A stretch of DNA of 64,000 bases from Hetaerina americana (taxonomy: Eukaryota > Arthropoda > Insecta > Odonata > Calopterygidae). The notes beneath the pieces were generated by a model. It saw only the letters and a list, made by a program, of their open reading frames with translations. It ran no database searches and was not told the DNA's origin. The DNA is taken from NCBI GenBank assembly GCA_022747635.1, contig JAKTNV010000008.1, forward strand, positions 1,281,001 to 1,345,000. The letters are read 5' to 3'. Made by a program: the position numbers and the translations under genes. This document shows positions 1-11,278 of the stretch, piece by piece. Numbering within the stretch: position 1 is the stretch's first letter; each line of letters begins with the position of its first letter.

Positions 1-379
1 CAACTGGAGAGGCTCTGCGAAACCTGAAATTCGAACCGATTCCACACCCTCCTTATTCCCTCGACCTTAAGCCTTGCCATTTTTTTTCTAAACTCAAGAG
101 ATATATCAAGGGTAATCATTACACCTCGGACGATGACTTGAAGACAGCTGTCAAGTCGTGGATTCGAGAAAAGTCGGAAGAGTTTTTCAGTGACGTATTG
201 AAAAAACTTGTTACACGTTGGGAGAAATGAATTAGCCTTAACGGTGACTGCGTTGAAAAATAAATAATACTGTGAAACTTAAGAACTATAAATTTAATGT
301 AGTTTTTGCTTGACATGGCTATTTGTTTTAGTACGCACTCTATAAGCATGAGTGCATTACTTTTCAGTCTACCCTCGTA
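1..379 (+). mobile_element. 3' end of a mariner-type transposon (left part outside window)
   Basis: The open frame 3-263 encodes the C-terminal part of a mariner transposase, including the block PIPHPPYSLDLKPCHFF. The usual third catalytic Asp of the family (PCDFF) is His here. A TGA at 228-230 interrupts the frame just before the normal family ending (ISLNGDCVEK), and the original stop is TAA at 261-263. The right terminal repeat ends at 379 in ACCCTCGTA. About 40 bp of this end match the ends of the elements at 35910, 42086 and 57624, but the interior does not. This is therefore the only copy here with the ordinary 3' end of that family. The left half lies outside the window. It is inactive. 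Confidence 0.85.
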
Positions 380-1755
380 AATAATTCCCCACTGATAGTA
401 CTGAATTTCCGCTATTCAGGGAGAAAACCAATACTCAACCGAATCGACTTTACTATCATCACCTCCGCAACCATAGCTCCTGCTCCGATCAACAAGTAAG
501 CCAACCAATCGATAGATACACTCTCACGGCATGTGATTCATAAAGTCTAAGCGGCAAATCACGACAATATGTATCGTGCATAGCATTCAATGCGCGAAAT
601 GTACCACATTTCGCAACGAACATGTTTTTCAGGCTCAAAGAGAAGAAAAATTTTTCATACGAGCTAAAATGACCGATGACAGAATTAGAAACAGCAAGGG
701 AGTCTAAAGTCGGCGAAGTCCGGACCGGAATTAGATCATTTGGCAAGGGGAGGACATATGTGCAACGCTTGCGCACACGAACCGACGGACCCCCAAACGC
801 TGAGAAAATCAACCAACCCGTGGGACGGACAAAGATGCGGGAAAAAATCAGAAAAAAATTACCCTCCCTGAAGCAAGGAAAAACAAAATTAAGGCCCTAT
901 AAAAATGGTCCGTGGGTCGCGAAGGAAGTGAATGAAATAAAAAGGGCGAAGATGAAAGAGAGAGATGTACATAAAGAAATGAAGAACGAAGGGAAAAGTG
1001 AAATAAGAAATAAAGCGATATTCGGTGAATAGTAGGATATCATATTTTCCGCCGAATAAATGGTATGCTCGCCGCCGCCGACCCGGCCGCATCCGACACC
1101 TGTTTTTATCTGCAACGTGAATGGATAAGCGGGATAGATGGGGTGGATGTAAGGGAGGAACGACGTGCGGTGTAATTCTGCGGGAGGGTGGGGGGCGGAG
1201 TGTGTCGGCGGGCCGTGGAGGCAAAGAGTGGGGACGGGGGGAGGCGATAAAAGCGATAGCGAACAGCGAAATAAAAAATGAAGGCAGAGAGAGGGAAGGA
1301 GACGGGGGATCCACAAGTGTGTCCATAAAACGCCGGAAAACAAGAGCGAAAGAGAATCTGAGGTGGGAAGAGTAGGAGGAGCGAGGAGTGTTTTGAAAAT
1401 GGGTTACGGTGAGAGAGGGAGCCAGCGGGGCTCGCGACCGCTGAGGCTAACGAGGTGGGCGGATGTGGGGGGCGGAATGGAGGAGATAAAGGAGGGGGCG
1501 TGGCTCGGAGTAGGACGACGAAACAATTAGGGGTGGAAGGAACCCTCCCAATCGGACGAATATTACACGGGCACATCGCCTCGCTCGCCGCCGCGGTTCT
1601 CTGAGTGTGCGGAAGCCTGTGTATAGTTCATTCACATGGACATATATATATAAGAAGAAGGGATTGGAACACATTCATTATAGGTGTTCCTATTTATTTT
1701 CCTTATATTTATGGCATCTATTTACACATGAATAAAAAAACTATATACACATATA
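380..1755. other. No gene seen; purine-rich tract at about 890-1570
   Basis: No recognisable protein or RNA gene. From about 890 to 1570 the plus strand is strongly purine-biased with runs of G and GA. This opens long but low-complexity frames on both strands (Pro/Ser/Phe-rich on the minus strand), which I do not regard as genes. Confidence 0.5.
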
Positions 1756-1848
1756 TTATTATTATTTGGTAATCGACCGGTTGAGGTAGGTTATTGGATG
1801 GACAAATCTACTAATTAAATATTTTGTGACTCCAAACAAATTGTAAAT
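1756..1848 (-). mobile_element. 3' tail of the RTE-like LINE, tail only
   Basis: On the minus strand this matches the 3' tail of the LINE at 2736-6026: the stretch around ACCTACCTTAACCGGTAGAT with substitutions, then a short ATT-rich end. No coding part is attached. It is either a severely 5'-truncated LINE or a SINE using the same tail. Comparable tails lie at 22341, 31399 and 45933. Confidence 0.7.
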
Positions 1849-2001
1849 GCAACGCTCTTCAGCGACGCACAAAAATATAAAAAAAAAGATGTAGATTTTT
1901 TATAACATAGAAACATAAAGAAAGCACATTCATAGAGTCATCAAAACGTCCAAAATAAATAGGTGTCCCTTCTTTGTGTTTCTATATTTAAAAATTCTAC
2001 A

Positions 2002-2062
<61 letters not shown>
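2002..2062. repeat. (TG)n/(TA)n microsatellite
   Basis: A short TG run followed by about 52 bp of uninterrupted AT dinucleotides. It is the first of four AT arrays in the first 6.1 kb. Confidence 0.97.
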
Positions 2063-2065
<3 letters not shown>

Positions 2066-2072
2066 CAAAGTA

Positions 2073-2240
2073 ATCAACCCGAAAATCGGCGATGGTAGAG
2101 TTCACCCAGTAAGCCCGCGGGTGAAATTCACACACCAGGGTAGGGAGGCCAGTTCCTTTCCCTAAGCCGGTTATGCTTTCCCAGGAAGATCTGGTACCCG
2201 AAAAATCACACAACTTCCGTAAAGCTGCAGGTGCAGGTAT
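2073..2240 (-). mobile_element. SINE-like fragment
   Basis: The minus strand shares a diverged block with the tRNA-headed SINE at 23060-23335: a GTG(T/-)TTGATTTTTC-like stretch, then an AGATCTTcCtGGGAAA-like stretch. It is flanked on both sides by AT microsatellites. No tRNA-like head is preserved. Confidence 0.45.
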
Positions 2241-2271
2241 AAATATAATATACATATTTACATATACATAT

Positions 2272-2350
<79 letters not shown>
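2241..2350. repeat. (TA)n microsatellite, partly interrupted
   Basis: An imperfect TA/TATACATA stretch becomes a pure TA array that runs into the left arm of the palindrome at 2347. Confidence 0.95.
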
Positions 2351-2351
<1 letters not shown>

Positions 2352-2617
2352 GTATAACACTTAGCACTAGTGGACACAGACAAAAACACAGAAACACACA
2401 AAAAAAGAGACTCACTATTTTTCGAATTTTCGGTGGTCGTTGCCACCTTTATCAAGGAGGAGAGGGACAGAACTGACACTGTCACTGTCAGTTCTGTCCC
2501 TCTCCTCCTTGATAAAGGTGGCAACGACCACCGAAAATTCGAAAAATAGTGAGTCTCTTTTTTTGTGTGTTTCTGTGTTTTTGTCTGTGTCCACTAGTGC
2601 TAAGTGTTATACATTAT
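2347..2617. repeat. Near-perfect 271-bp palindrome (132-bp arms)
   Basis: The left arm 2347-2478 and right arm 2486-2617 are exact reverse complements by eye, with a 7-base centre. It is flanked on both sides by TA arrays. Within each arm is a smaller hairpin, GGTGG-CAACGA-CCACC, followed directly by GAAAA and preceded by CTTGATAAA. This resembles a degenerate hammerhead-ribozyme core of the sort found in Penelope-like element termini. There is no coding potential beyond mirror-image frames. Confidence 0.95.
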
Positions 2618-2647
2618 TATTCACGTCCGTGAGTCTTTCAAAAAGTG

Positions 2648-2648
<1 letters not shown>

Positions 2649-2735
<87 letters not shown>
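2649..2735. repeat. (TA)n microsatellite at the 5' edge of an RTE LINE
   Basis: An almost pure TA array of about 87 bp directly abuts the first recognisable base of the LINE at 2736. Confidence 0.97.
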
Positions 2736-3189
2736 CCCCTCCCCGGACTACAACCTTGACGTGGTGGAAGGGCTTGGCGTTCCGATGACCCCTACAGCTG
2801 TACTGGCGGGTTTAATAATGATTGCTCCTAATAGGGTCACCCATGCCAGATAGGTAGAAGGTTAGGAGCCAAACGAAAGGCAGTCCCCGCAGTGTCTGTT
2901 CCTCAGTGCGGCGAGTGAACTATTTCCCCAATGCGGGCGTTTGACCGCAGTGGTCCGGCTAGTAAGTGATGGTGTCTCACTATTAAAAACACTATTGAGG
3001 AAGGCAACGGGAAACAACCTCAATTACCATTACCAAGATAAACATGATGGTCACAATAGACAATATGAGTCCTGGCCACTACGGGGCTCGGCCCAATCGG
3101 CCGTGGGTCGTGCCCGGCAGCGTGGGCAGGCAAGGTTTCCGCGGTCGTCATCCCACGAAACCCTTGCACGGGAAAAGCGGTAGAAAGAG

Positions 3190-3858
3190 AGAATATCAAG
3201 CGAGAGATGAAAGGGGAAATATAGAGATTTTAGGTATATGCGAGGTGAGCTGGAAGGATAGCGGGGATTACTGGAGTGATCAGTATAGAATAACATACAG
3301 CGGCGGGGACGAGAGCGAACGAGGGGTCACCATAGTATTAAATGAAGAGGTAGGAAGAAGCGTAGTCAACATAGAGCAGGTAACGGATAGATTATCACTA
3401 TTAGAGATAAAAGCAGATCCGACGAGCTTGGTTATTATTCAGCTATAAATACCACCGAGCAACCATAAGGAAAAAGAGGTCGATAGGATATACGATCGGA
3501 CGACATAAACGCGTGTGCTACTGCAGGGAAACATTTCATAGTGATGGGGGATTGGAATGCGACGGTAGGCGAAGGAAGGAATGGTGATGAGGTCGGGAAC
3601 TACGGTTTAGGCAAAAGGAATGACCGCGGGGAGAAAGTAGTTGATTTCTGCAGGAGGCAGGGCTTAGTCATCATCAACACTTGGTTTAAACACCACAAAA
3701 GACGCAGGTATACATGGAAAATGCCAGGTGACTCAGAAAGGTATCAGCTAGATTATATCCTGGTTAGACACAGGTTTAGAATCAGTGTGATGAATTCACA
3801 CAGCCTCCCGGGAGCGGATGCGGACTATGACCACAATTTAGTTGTTATGAAAATGTAG
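3190..3858 (+). pseudogene. RTE copy A endonuclease domain, broken
   Basis: Two blocks in separated frames. The first (about 3190-3448) contains GICEVSWKDSGDYWSDQYR and YSGGDESERGV, the N-terminal half of the endonuclease. The second (3541-3858) begins MMGDWNATVGEGRNGDE and carries the GDWNA, LDYILV and DYDHNLVVM motifs, corresponding to the metal-binding GDxN, LD and (S)DH motifs of the family. A stop at about 3449 and a frame change separate them. The domain normally nicks target DNA to prime reverse transcription; here it cannot be translated intact. Confidence 0.85.
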
Positions 3859-4734
3859 CGTCTGTTTCAAAAAGATAAGGCAGGGGCGGCGGGATAGAAA
3901 ATGGAATGTAGAAGCATTAAATGGTTTGAAAAGGAAGGAATACCAACAAGCTGTAGAGTAAATCATGGAGGATGGTAAAGATATAAGTACTATCGAAGAG
4001 AAATGGGAAAGTATAAAGAAAGGGTTATCGAAAGCCGCAAAAGACACTATTGGAACCGTTAACGCTAAAAGGACTAGGAAACCATGTATCTCGGATGAGA
4101 TGATTACAAAGATGCATGAGTGGCGAAAATGGAAGAATGTAGATACAGAGTTAGGCAAAATGAAGTAATAAGAACTAAACAATAAATTGTGGCGGGCAAC
4201 AAATAAAGCAAAAGAAACATGGCGGAAGACGCAGTGCGAGGATATGGAAGGTTTGCAGAGGAAGGGCGATATTGGTGCGGTGTACAGCAAAGTTAAACCT
4301 TTAACGGGATATAAGAAAGGAAGATCTATGCTAACAGTTAGAGATAAGGCGGGTAAGGTAATAGTTGACACAAGAAAGATCCAAGAGAGATGGAAGGAAT
4401 ATATAGAAGAACTGTACAGCAAAGAACTTAGACCAACGTAGCTAGACATAGAAAAGGAACATGATGTAGAGGAAGATAGCTTATGTCCAGGCATACTCGA
4501 CGACGAGATAGAAAGGGCATCAAGAGAAATGATACTAAATAAGACCGTGGGGGTGGATAACATTCCTGCGTAACTTCTAAATGTTAAGGAAAATGTGGGA
4601 GGAAGCGGCCATATGGGCATATTCGTAGTATCTACGAGGAAGGAATCTTCCCGGAAGACTTCGTGAGATGAGTTTAAGCTCCTATTCCGAAAAAGGTAAA
4701 GGCCACGTGATGTGAGGACTATAGGACAATTAGT

Positions 4735-5868
4735 TTGATATCCCACGCAGCTAAAGTTGTTCTCAGGATCATGAACAAAAGGATAGAGAGTAGGGCAAAT
4801 GATTACTTAGGGGGTGATCAGTTTGGGTTTAGGAAGGGGAGAGGTACGCGTGATGCCATTGGAGTATTGATATTATTAATCGAGAGGAATATAGAACACA
4901 ACCAGGAGGTATTTGCCTGTTTCGTAGACTTCGAAAAAGCGTTTGATAGAGTGAATTGGGAAAAACTAATGTGTATATTGCAGAAAATAGGAATAGATTG
5001 GAGGGAAAGGAGGATAATCCGCAACCTGTACATGTCTCAGACTCCTCAGGTGCGGGTGGGAAACGGGGAGTCAGGATGGGCAGTCCTAGGAAGGGGTGTA
5101 AGGCAGGGTTGCCCATTATCACCGTTGCTGTTCAACCTGTATGCAGAGGAAATGATCAAAGAGGCATGGGAAGAACTCGAGGTAGGAATGAAAGTGGGCG
5201 GGGAATACGTAAAATCAGTTAGGTTTGCTGATGACCAAGCTTTAGTTTGTCAGTCAGCCAAAGGGCCGCAAGCATTGCTGCGTGAATTGGAAATTCAGTG
5301 CGACAGATATGGGATGAGAATCAATATTAATAAAACAAAGGTTATGCGATTTCCTAGAAAGAAAAAGGCTAAGCTTAACATTAAAATAGGAGGGCAAAAA
5401 CTACAGCAGGTAGAGCAGTTTACGTATCTCGGTAGTGTTTTGGACCAACACGGTCAAAGTAGTAGGGACGTAAGGAGAAGAATTGCCCTAGGCAAAGAGG
5501 CTTTCACAAGCAGGAGGATGTTGATGACGGGGACGTTGAGTAAGGTTGTTAAGAAAAGACTCATAAAAACTTTGATATGGAGTGTTGCTATGTACGGCGC
5601 GGAGAAGTGGTCATTGAAGCTGGAGGATAGACGTAGATTGGAGGCTTTTGAAATGTGGGTGTGGAGAAGAATGAAGAAAGTAAAATGGACAGAGAAGAAA
5701 TCAAATGAGGAGGTACATGGTATGGTGGGCGAGGAGAGGGGTTTGTTGAGAGAAATCCTATGGAGGCAGGAAAAGTGGATGAAGGTGGTATTGACCGGCA
5801 GCGGGATGTTGAAGACTGTAATAGAGGGGAGAATGTTAGGCAAACGAGGAGAGGAAGGAACAGGATAG
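4735..5868 (+). pseudogene. RTE copy A reverse transcriptase, longest intact part (377 codons)
   Basis: The open frame covers most of the RT: QFGFRKGRGTRDAI (about residue 29), FVDFEKAFDRVNW with the motif A Asp (about 63), RGVRQGCPLSPLLFNLYAEE motif B (about 118), VRFADDQALV motif C with both Asp (about 161), and TKVMRF and FTYLGSVLDQ in the thumb. The C-terminus continues through a WSVAMYGAEKWSLK block. The catalytic residues are present, but the part between 3859 and 4734 (linker and RT N-terminus) has stops and shifts. Smaller in-frame pieces survive at 3965-4168 and 4187-4441. Confidence 0.9.
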
Positions 5869-6022
5869 GGATGTTGGGCGGGATGAAGGGAGGAAGGAAG
5901 TACTCAGAGCTGAAGAGGGACCTGATGTAAAGTAGGATGTTGTGTTTTGCTAGGGGTCACAAATTATTTAATTAGTAATTATGTCCATCCAAAAACCTAC
6001 CTTAACCGGTAGATTACCTAAT

Positions 6023-6026
<4 letters not shown>

Positions 6027-6077
<51 letters not shown>
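6027..6077. repeat. (TA)n microsatellite at the 3' edge of the RTE LINE
   Basis: About 50 bp of AT dinucleotides immediately after the LINE tail. Confidence 0.95.
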
Positions 6078-6083
<6 letters not shown>

Positions 6084-9000
6084 TTACATACGCAGGCACA
6101 AATATGGAGTGTTTATGACAATGTTTCAATTAAAGGGTGAAACAGGTTTTTATGTGAAATTGAGGCAAGACTTAGAAACGTAGAATTGTATTGATATTTT
6201 TTTGGAAAGCGATTCGGTGGCATATTGTCCGTGCCTTTTTTCTGAACCGGAAAAGTGTTCTTCGGCTGTAATGCACGATATTAAGTAGTACAGCCCCATA
6301 AAACGTCTAAACAATGCAGTTAAACAAATTGTGGGCCTATGAATCTAGCAAAGGAGTTCCTAAGTTTCGACCAAGTCTAGCCAAATGTCTGTGAAACGAT
6401 ATACAAGAAAGAAAGGTAGCACCTCCAGGGAGATCACTCCAAACACCGGGAGGATGGTTGTTTCGGGGATCCCCAGATGCCCTTGAGGAACCACAATTGG
6501 CGGAGAAGAGATGAGGGCCCAACACAGTCCGTTGTTGGGCCCCAAGGCGCGTCCGACCGCGCCGCGATGGTTCAGCAATAAGCGGTCGACACTCGGTCAT
6601 CAATAAAGACTCGATTAAAACTGCGACGCTGATTCGCTGACGCGCCGAGGATCTCCCCTCCGGTGGTTTCAGAGCGCACGAAATTGGGAGATTTGTATCG
6701 TAAGCCGTAAATTGCTCCATTCTTGGGCGGACCGCCGGGCAGGCACCCGAGCGATCGGGCGTCGTCCGGGTGATTGGGGGGGGCGTACAGGGTGGCCCTC
6801 CCCCTGAGTCCTATTCGAATCCCAGCGTTGGAACGAGGTTATTCATTCGGGGGATGCGCCTCGTGGGAAAAAGATCGTCTGGAGAAACACTCCGACGCCC
6901 GACACCTAACCCTTCGACGCACTTAGAAGGGGTCAGTCACATCGGCAAAGTGATAATCAGCGAAATCATTGGATAGCTGCATAAATGTCGGTTTCCATCC
7001 CTTACTCCACACAAGAGTACACGAAATAACTATCAACCTGAAATGAACGAAACTGATTGTTTCAATCAATTGTATTCGTTGAATCGGAGATCTTGGTGAA
7101 AATCTACCCACGGAAATCGCTGCTTACACCTTCATTCAACATAAAGAAATTTTTCTCGTTGAAATTTGAAAAAATAAGTTCTTAGCGCGTCGGTGTCAAA
7201 AAAATACACAACTGGCGAATTAAAATTTTATTCTTTTCCCATATGTTTATCTCAAAAGATTAATTTATGAAACGACGCTTATCCGCGGATTTTTCAGCGT
7301 TATTTTTTTAAATCTTTTAAAGTGAGTTACCACAGAAACCTCACTGCCGCTGCCGTCTGACGCATCGTAGTAAATATTAACGGCGCATGCTTCGGTCGCT
7401 TCCTCCTCGCTGGAAACCCGTGTTTCAATAAAAAAACACTAAGCCACATAAGAGCACACGGGAGGGAGATGGCGCGGAGGCATAATCCGTAACTACCGCG
7501 CTTTGAACATGACGAAAGAAAAGATTTCAAAAGACCCGAATTTTCACGTGAATTATTGAATGCATTCGTTATCATTGGGAAACCAATTCGGAGAAAATAA
7601 TGTGCCCGGCACTTCAGAATTTTCCCCATTCTCAATCAAGAGACTGCTCCCTCACCCATCCGCCACGCCAAGTATCGCGAGGGACAGGAGAGTGGAATGT
7701 ACAGAGAAGGGTCGCAGAGCAACACTCTTTGGCGCGATTGAAAAAAAGAGCCCCGAAAAGCACGTCGCGATTAATGGGCGCCTCTTTCCCGCACGCAGCC
7801 GTGGGCCCGAAGGGGAAGGGAGGGGGGTGGGGAATGGGGGGGGGTGACGGTGAGTGAAAAATGCGCGCGCACGCGACGAGTGCGAAGGCGGGAGGAGGGG
7901 CAGGCGGAGAGGGCAGAGGGTGTATCCACGGATCCGCGAAGAGGTGAGGAGAACGGGAATGGGGAGAGGAGGCCCTCGGGGGGGGGGAGGGGGGAAGCGG
8001 AACGATGAATAGGATGAAGTGCTTGATTATCGGCGCGACCGAGACCGGGATAAGTGATTCGCCACTCGCAGGGCCGGGAGAGGATCACACTCAGTCCTTG
8101 CGTGCAGCGTGCTTTGTCGTCTGTTGTCTACGGGATTGCTCACAAAAATCAGTGCCAAACTGAACGGCACGAAATTTCATACTGGACATCCGCACTGCGT
8201 GTGGGAGCTGGAGATGAACAGATTAGATTTCGGGCATAACATCCCCCGACGGCGGAGCGACAATTTTTTTCATCCTTTCGGCAACTCTTCCAAATTGAAA
8301 CCTTTCAAAAAGAACGCGAATGCGATGGACTGTCCAAAATAAAACAGCTGAAAACTATCAGAGCTGAGAACTATTTGAAATTTTCCAAAGAGCCCTGGGT
8401 AATGTACCAAAGTCACGTGCATCAGTAATGACGCCCTCAACATCAGTTATCAAAAGGAAAACGTATGACAAAAATAACATACAAGCCACATGAGATTTTT
8501 TCGTGCCGCGACACTGAATCGGTACGTCCCATTATAATTTTAGGTTTTGAAGTAGAAAGTTAGTGAAGGCGCGCATCGATTATTCTGTTATCTGAATGGC
8601 GATAAACGTAAGTATTACATCCAATTAGAATAATTTCGTGTCTGACATTAAACTTGATGCGAGAGTATAAGTGAATGGTCGTCTAGAAAAACCGTGCCCT
8701 GATGAGGCCATTTCATAACCAGGACTCCCCATTTTCCAAATTCCTACGTGTTCACAAACTACGCGGGGTGCAGAGAAGAGCACCAAATTACACACAATCA
8801 CAATGCTTACTCAAGAAAGAGATCAGAAATATTTTTCGTTGAAACTCTCACGCTTGGCGAGACGAATAGACTCTATCCAGTTGACGGAAAATGACATTAC
8901 TAAAATTAAAATTTTAAATCTGGAAACGCAGTCGGTTAGTAATAACAACAGCAGGGCGATGAGGGTCAGTTACCACGGATTCACTACAGTAAAGGACTAC

Positions 9001-9138
9001 CATCACACCATCTTTAAGGGCCCACTCGGCGTTCCCTGCCGTCTAATGACAGCGCACATAGCGCACAAAACCCATCGCCTCGTTTGGTGCTTTGAACCAG
9101 TTCTGGCTTGTAAACGAACAACGAGCATGCCTACGGCC
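6078..9138. other. No gene recognised; GC-rich and purine-rich patches
   Basis: No protein family or RNA gene recognised. 6480-6920 is GC-rich with many CpGs. 7680-8030 is a purine-rich, CpG-containing tract with runs of G. Either could be a regulatory or 5' exon region of a host gene, but I see no supporting splice or coding pattern. A 139-codon open frame at 8803-9222 matches nothing I know and partly overlaps a repeat. Confidence 0.4.
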
Positions 9139-9632
9139 GTGAAACAATGGAAAAATGAAATGAACAAAGCCGTAGGCTTGATTGGTTCGTTTAGCGTGCG
9201 AGTGCGAGGTGTGATTCACTAAAGTCACTGTTTCCGAACACACCCGAGTGATTGAGTGACAGTGAACTTATTTCTTATTTATCTACTTTTTCATTCCGGA
9301 GTGAGATTTGTTTCTATTTGGCAAATAATAAATCCTTGCAAACACGGAGTGTTTGTGTGAATGCTCTTCACTGGGGTCACTGTTATTCCTTAATAAGTCC
9401 GAGTGATCGAGGGGTTGTGAGTGCGTTTCTTTTTATTTATTTATTATTGCATTGTTCGAGGGTGTAAATGCGATTCACGATTGTCACTATTTCCCAAACA
9501 CACCCGAGTAATCAAAAGCGGGTTTTTCAATGTTCCTCCTTTGTCACAATGTTTTTACTCTTCCCTCAAAACAAACAAGGAAGAGCCAAACGAGTGTACG
9601 GCTTTGTTTATTTCGCTTTTCCATTGACTTTA
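9139..9632. repeat. Composite repeat: inverted arms around three diverged tandem units
   Basis: Three related blocks occur in the same orientation near 9211-9258, 9362-9411 and 9470-9518. They share the pattern TTCAC..GTCACTGTT/ATT.C.....A(C/G)(A/T)CCGAGT(G/A)AT. They are flanked by diverged inverted arms: the reverse complement of about 9139-9200 resembles 9580-9630 (shared TACGGCTTTGTT(C/T)ATTTC then TTCCATTG). I know no family with this structure. Confidence 0.6.
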
Positions 9633-10324
9633 TGGTTTGCCGTGCCTTTCTTAGGAACGCCCTTCTGGAGGCCACCCACTGACATCTTGAGGCGCATATT
9701 GCGGCCAGCCCTCGCACAAGGGCACGCGGGAGCCGAGGAGAGCTTCGCCGAGCGACGGGAGAAGCCACGAGTACGTGCGCGGCGGCGTGCGTTTGCATGT
9801 TCTGACTACGGGAGACGAAAACCTACTCCGGGTGTTGGTCGAAAATAAGTTCTGGCTTGGTATACATCTACAAGTCCAGCAGATGCATTAACACCTCTTT
9901 GAGTGGAAAAGCCAAAATAGAAAGATCACGAGAGGATATGGAAAACTTGAGAATACAACACTCATTAATTCCATTGTTATGACCGAATGTTTTTGGCTTG
10001 TATTTTATCGCACTTTACCTCACTAGATACAATTACGACGAAGGTACATTTGAATAAGTGTTGATTTTTCAGAAAATGACAAAGACGAAATTGTTTACTT
10101 CGAGAATATGCATTTAATATTATCAATGACCAATATAAACCATAAATGTAATGCATCCGTAAAAATAAATAAACTATCCTACAGTTTGAGTTTTATATTG
10201 GATACAATATTATCAGTGGATAAGTTAAGTTACATCCTTCTTACTCATGTATGATATTCATGCACACTTTCATTCCTATTTCGTGCTCTTCCCGTGCCTC
10301 TTCCCCAATTGCCTTCGTTGATTT
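9633..10324. other. No gene seen
   Basis: A GC-rich part (9640-9840) is followed by AT-rich sequence. No motif or feature is supported. Confidence 0.4.
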
Positions 10325-10469
10325 GTTAGGACCAACAGTTGATAATGGGCATCGTGGCCAATCGTATCGTGTCGTGCCAGGCAGTGGTAACGGCCAGGCT
10401 TCGTCATCTCACGAAATCCTCACAAAAGGAAAGCGAGAGTAGCAGCCAAGAAGACGGCGATATTAGTTA

Positions 10470-10499
10470 CAGGGTTCGTCCGGAAAATAAGTGTACTGA
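10470..10499 (+). repeat. Left terminal inverted repeat of the 10470 mariner
   Basis: 30 bp, identical by eye to the reverse complement of 11356-11385; preceded by TA. Confidence 0.97.
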
Positions 10500-10665
10500 T
10501 TTTTTCCCGCCGCTCCAGGCGCGCCCAGCACCGCTCTGCCGGGCTGCGATTGGAGGGGGGTATGTTGGCAAGCGACGCTGAAAAAGGCAGTCGGCTCTGA
10601 GCTGTGGTGTAGTGAGGAGCTCTGTTAACGCGAACCTCCACGCTCGACCCACGTCACGGAACGCG

Positions 10666-11229
10666 ATGCCGAAGTTTTTGGAGCAGCGTTATTCCATCAA
10701 ATTTGCTGTAAAGCTTGGGAAATCGTCTACCGAAACTGTCGGTATGATTAACCAGGCTTACGGGGAGTCAGCCATGTCCAGAAACATGATCTTTCGGTGG
10801 CACAAGATGTTCGTGGAGGGCAGAGAAGAGGTCGACGACGAACCACGGCCTGGACGCCCATCAACGACACTCACCGACGAAAATGTGCGAAAAGTTCGCG
10901 ATGTACTGAACTCTGATCGTCGTTTTAGTGTTCGGATGATAGCAGAGCAGTGTAATGTGCCAAAAACAATAGTGCACGAGATTATTAGGGAGCAATTACA
11001 GATGCGAAAAATTTGTGCAAAGTTGGTGCCGAAAGTGCTCAGTGATGATCAGAGACTCAATCGTTTGGAAATCGCGACACAACTTGCGGATCACTGCAAA
11101 AATGGACTTGGCACCACCGGACTTCTTTCTGTTCCCGAAGATAAAGAGGAGTTTGAAAGGAACGCCATACGGGACTTTGGACGCCGTCAAAGAGGCCGTG
11201 ACGACGTGTCTTCGAGAGGTTCCCGATGA
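10666..11229 (+). CDS. Truncated mariner transposase: DNA-binding domain plus out-of-frame tail
   Basis: I choose the ATG at 10666 (MPKFLEQRYSIKFAV), where related mariner proteins start. The in-frame ATG at 10612 would add 18 residues of non-family sequence. Residues 1 to about 145 form the paired helix-turn-helix DNA-binding region: FRWHKMFVEGREEVDDEPRP, the linker RPGRPSTTLTDENVRKVRD, and SVRMIAEQCNVPKTIVHEII. After ...LADHCKN the sequence jumps over the catalytic core to just before the third Asp. The ORF continues in the wrong frame to 11229, so its last 40 or so residues are non-native. If expressed it would bind transposon ends but not cut, and could act as a repressor (inference). Confidence 0.8.
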   Translation: MPKFLEQRYSIKFAVKLGKSSTETVGMINQAYGESAMSRNMIFRWHKMFVEGREEVDDEPRPGRPSTTLTDENVRKVRDVLNSDRRFSVRMIAEQCNVPKTIVHEIIREQLQMRKICAKLVPKVLSDDQRLNRLEIATQLADHCKNGLGTTGLLSVPEDKEEFERNAIRDFGRRQRGRDDVSSRGSR

Positions 11230-11278
11230 TGCCTTCGCGGGAGCGTTCCAGGAATGGGAACGCCGCTGGAACAAGTGA
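11100..11278 (+). pseudogene. C-terminal end of the same mariner transposase in another frame
   Basis: The native frame after the deletion reads MDLAPPDFFLFPKIKRSLKG and ends in FAGAFQEWERRWNK at 11278. The third catalytic Asp (APPDFF) is present. It is out of frame with the N-terminal part, so the full protein cannot be made. Confidence 0.85.

Larger units (their letters stand above)
2736..6026 (+). mobile_element. Near full-length RTE-like non-LTR retrotransposon, copy A
   Basis: About 3.3 kb, the usual size of an RTE element. Order: 5' UTR, apurinic-type endonuclease, linker, reverse transcriptase, and a 3' tail ending ...CCGGTAGATTACCTAATAATAA that passes into a TA array. Proteins of this type are often annotated as craniofacial development protein 2-like in insects. 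TA arrays flank both ends, consistent with insertion into a TA repeat or with the tail seeding one. Stops and frameshifts break the single expected polyprotein, so it is dead. Other copies: 10325-12135, 22341-23040, and 31399-32244 with 39486-41040. Confidence 0.9.

Noticed and set aside
889..1576. Three overlapping 145-156-codon minus-strand frames
   Set aside because: Pro/Ser-rich translation of a purine-biased tract; no splice or family signal.
2173..2853. Open frames of poly-Tyr/Ile across the AT arrays and palindrome
   Set aside because: They are products of TA microsatellites and mirror-image palindrome sequence.
3838..4746. 302-codon open frame on the minus strand
   Set aside because: It is the antisense shadow of the RTE linker and RT region on the plus strand, with no family resemblance of its own.
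6337..6720. 127-codon minus-strand frame in a GC-rich patch
   Set aside because: No family motif; I also considered an rRNA fragment but saw no conserved rRNA sequence.
8803..9222. 139-codon plus-strand frame
   Set aside because: No similarity, ordinary length for chance in this composition, and its end overlaps the composite repeat.
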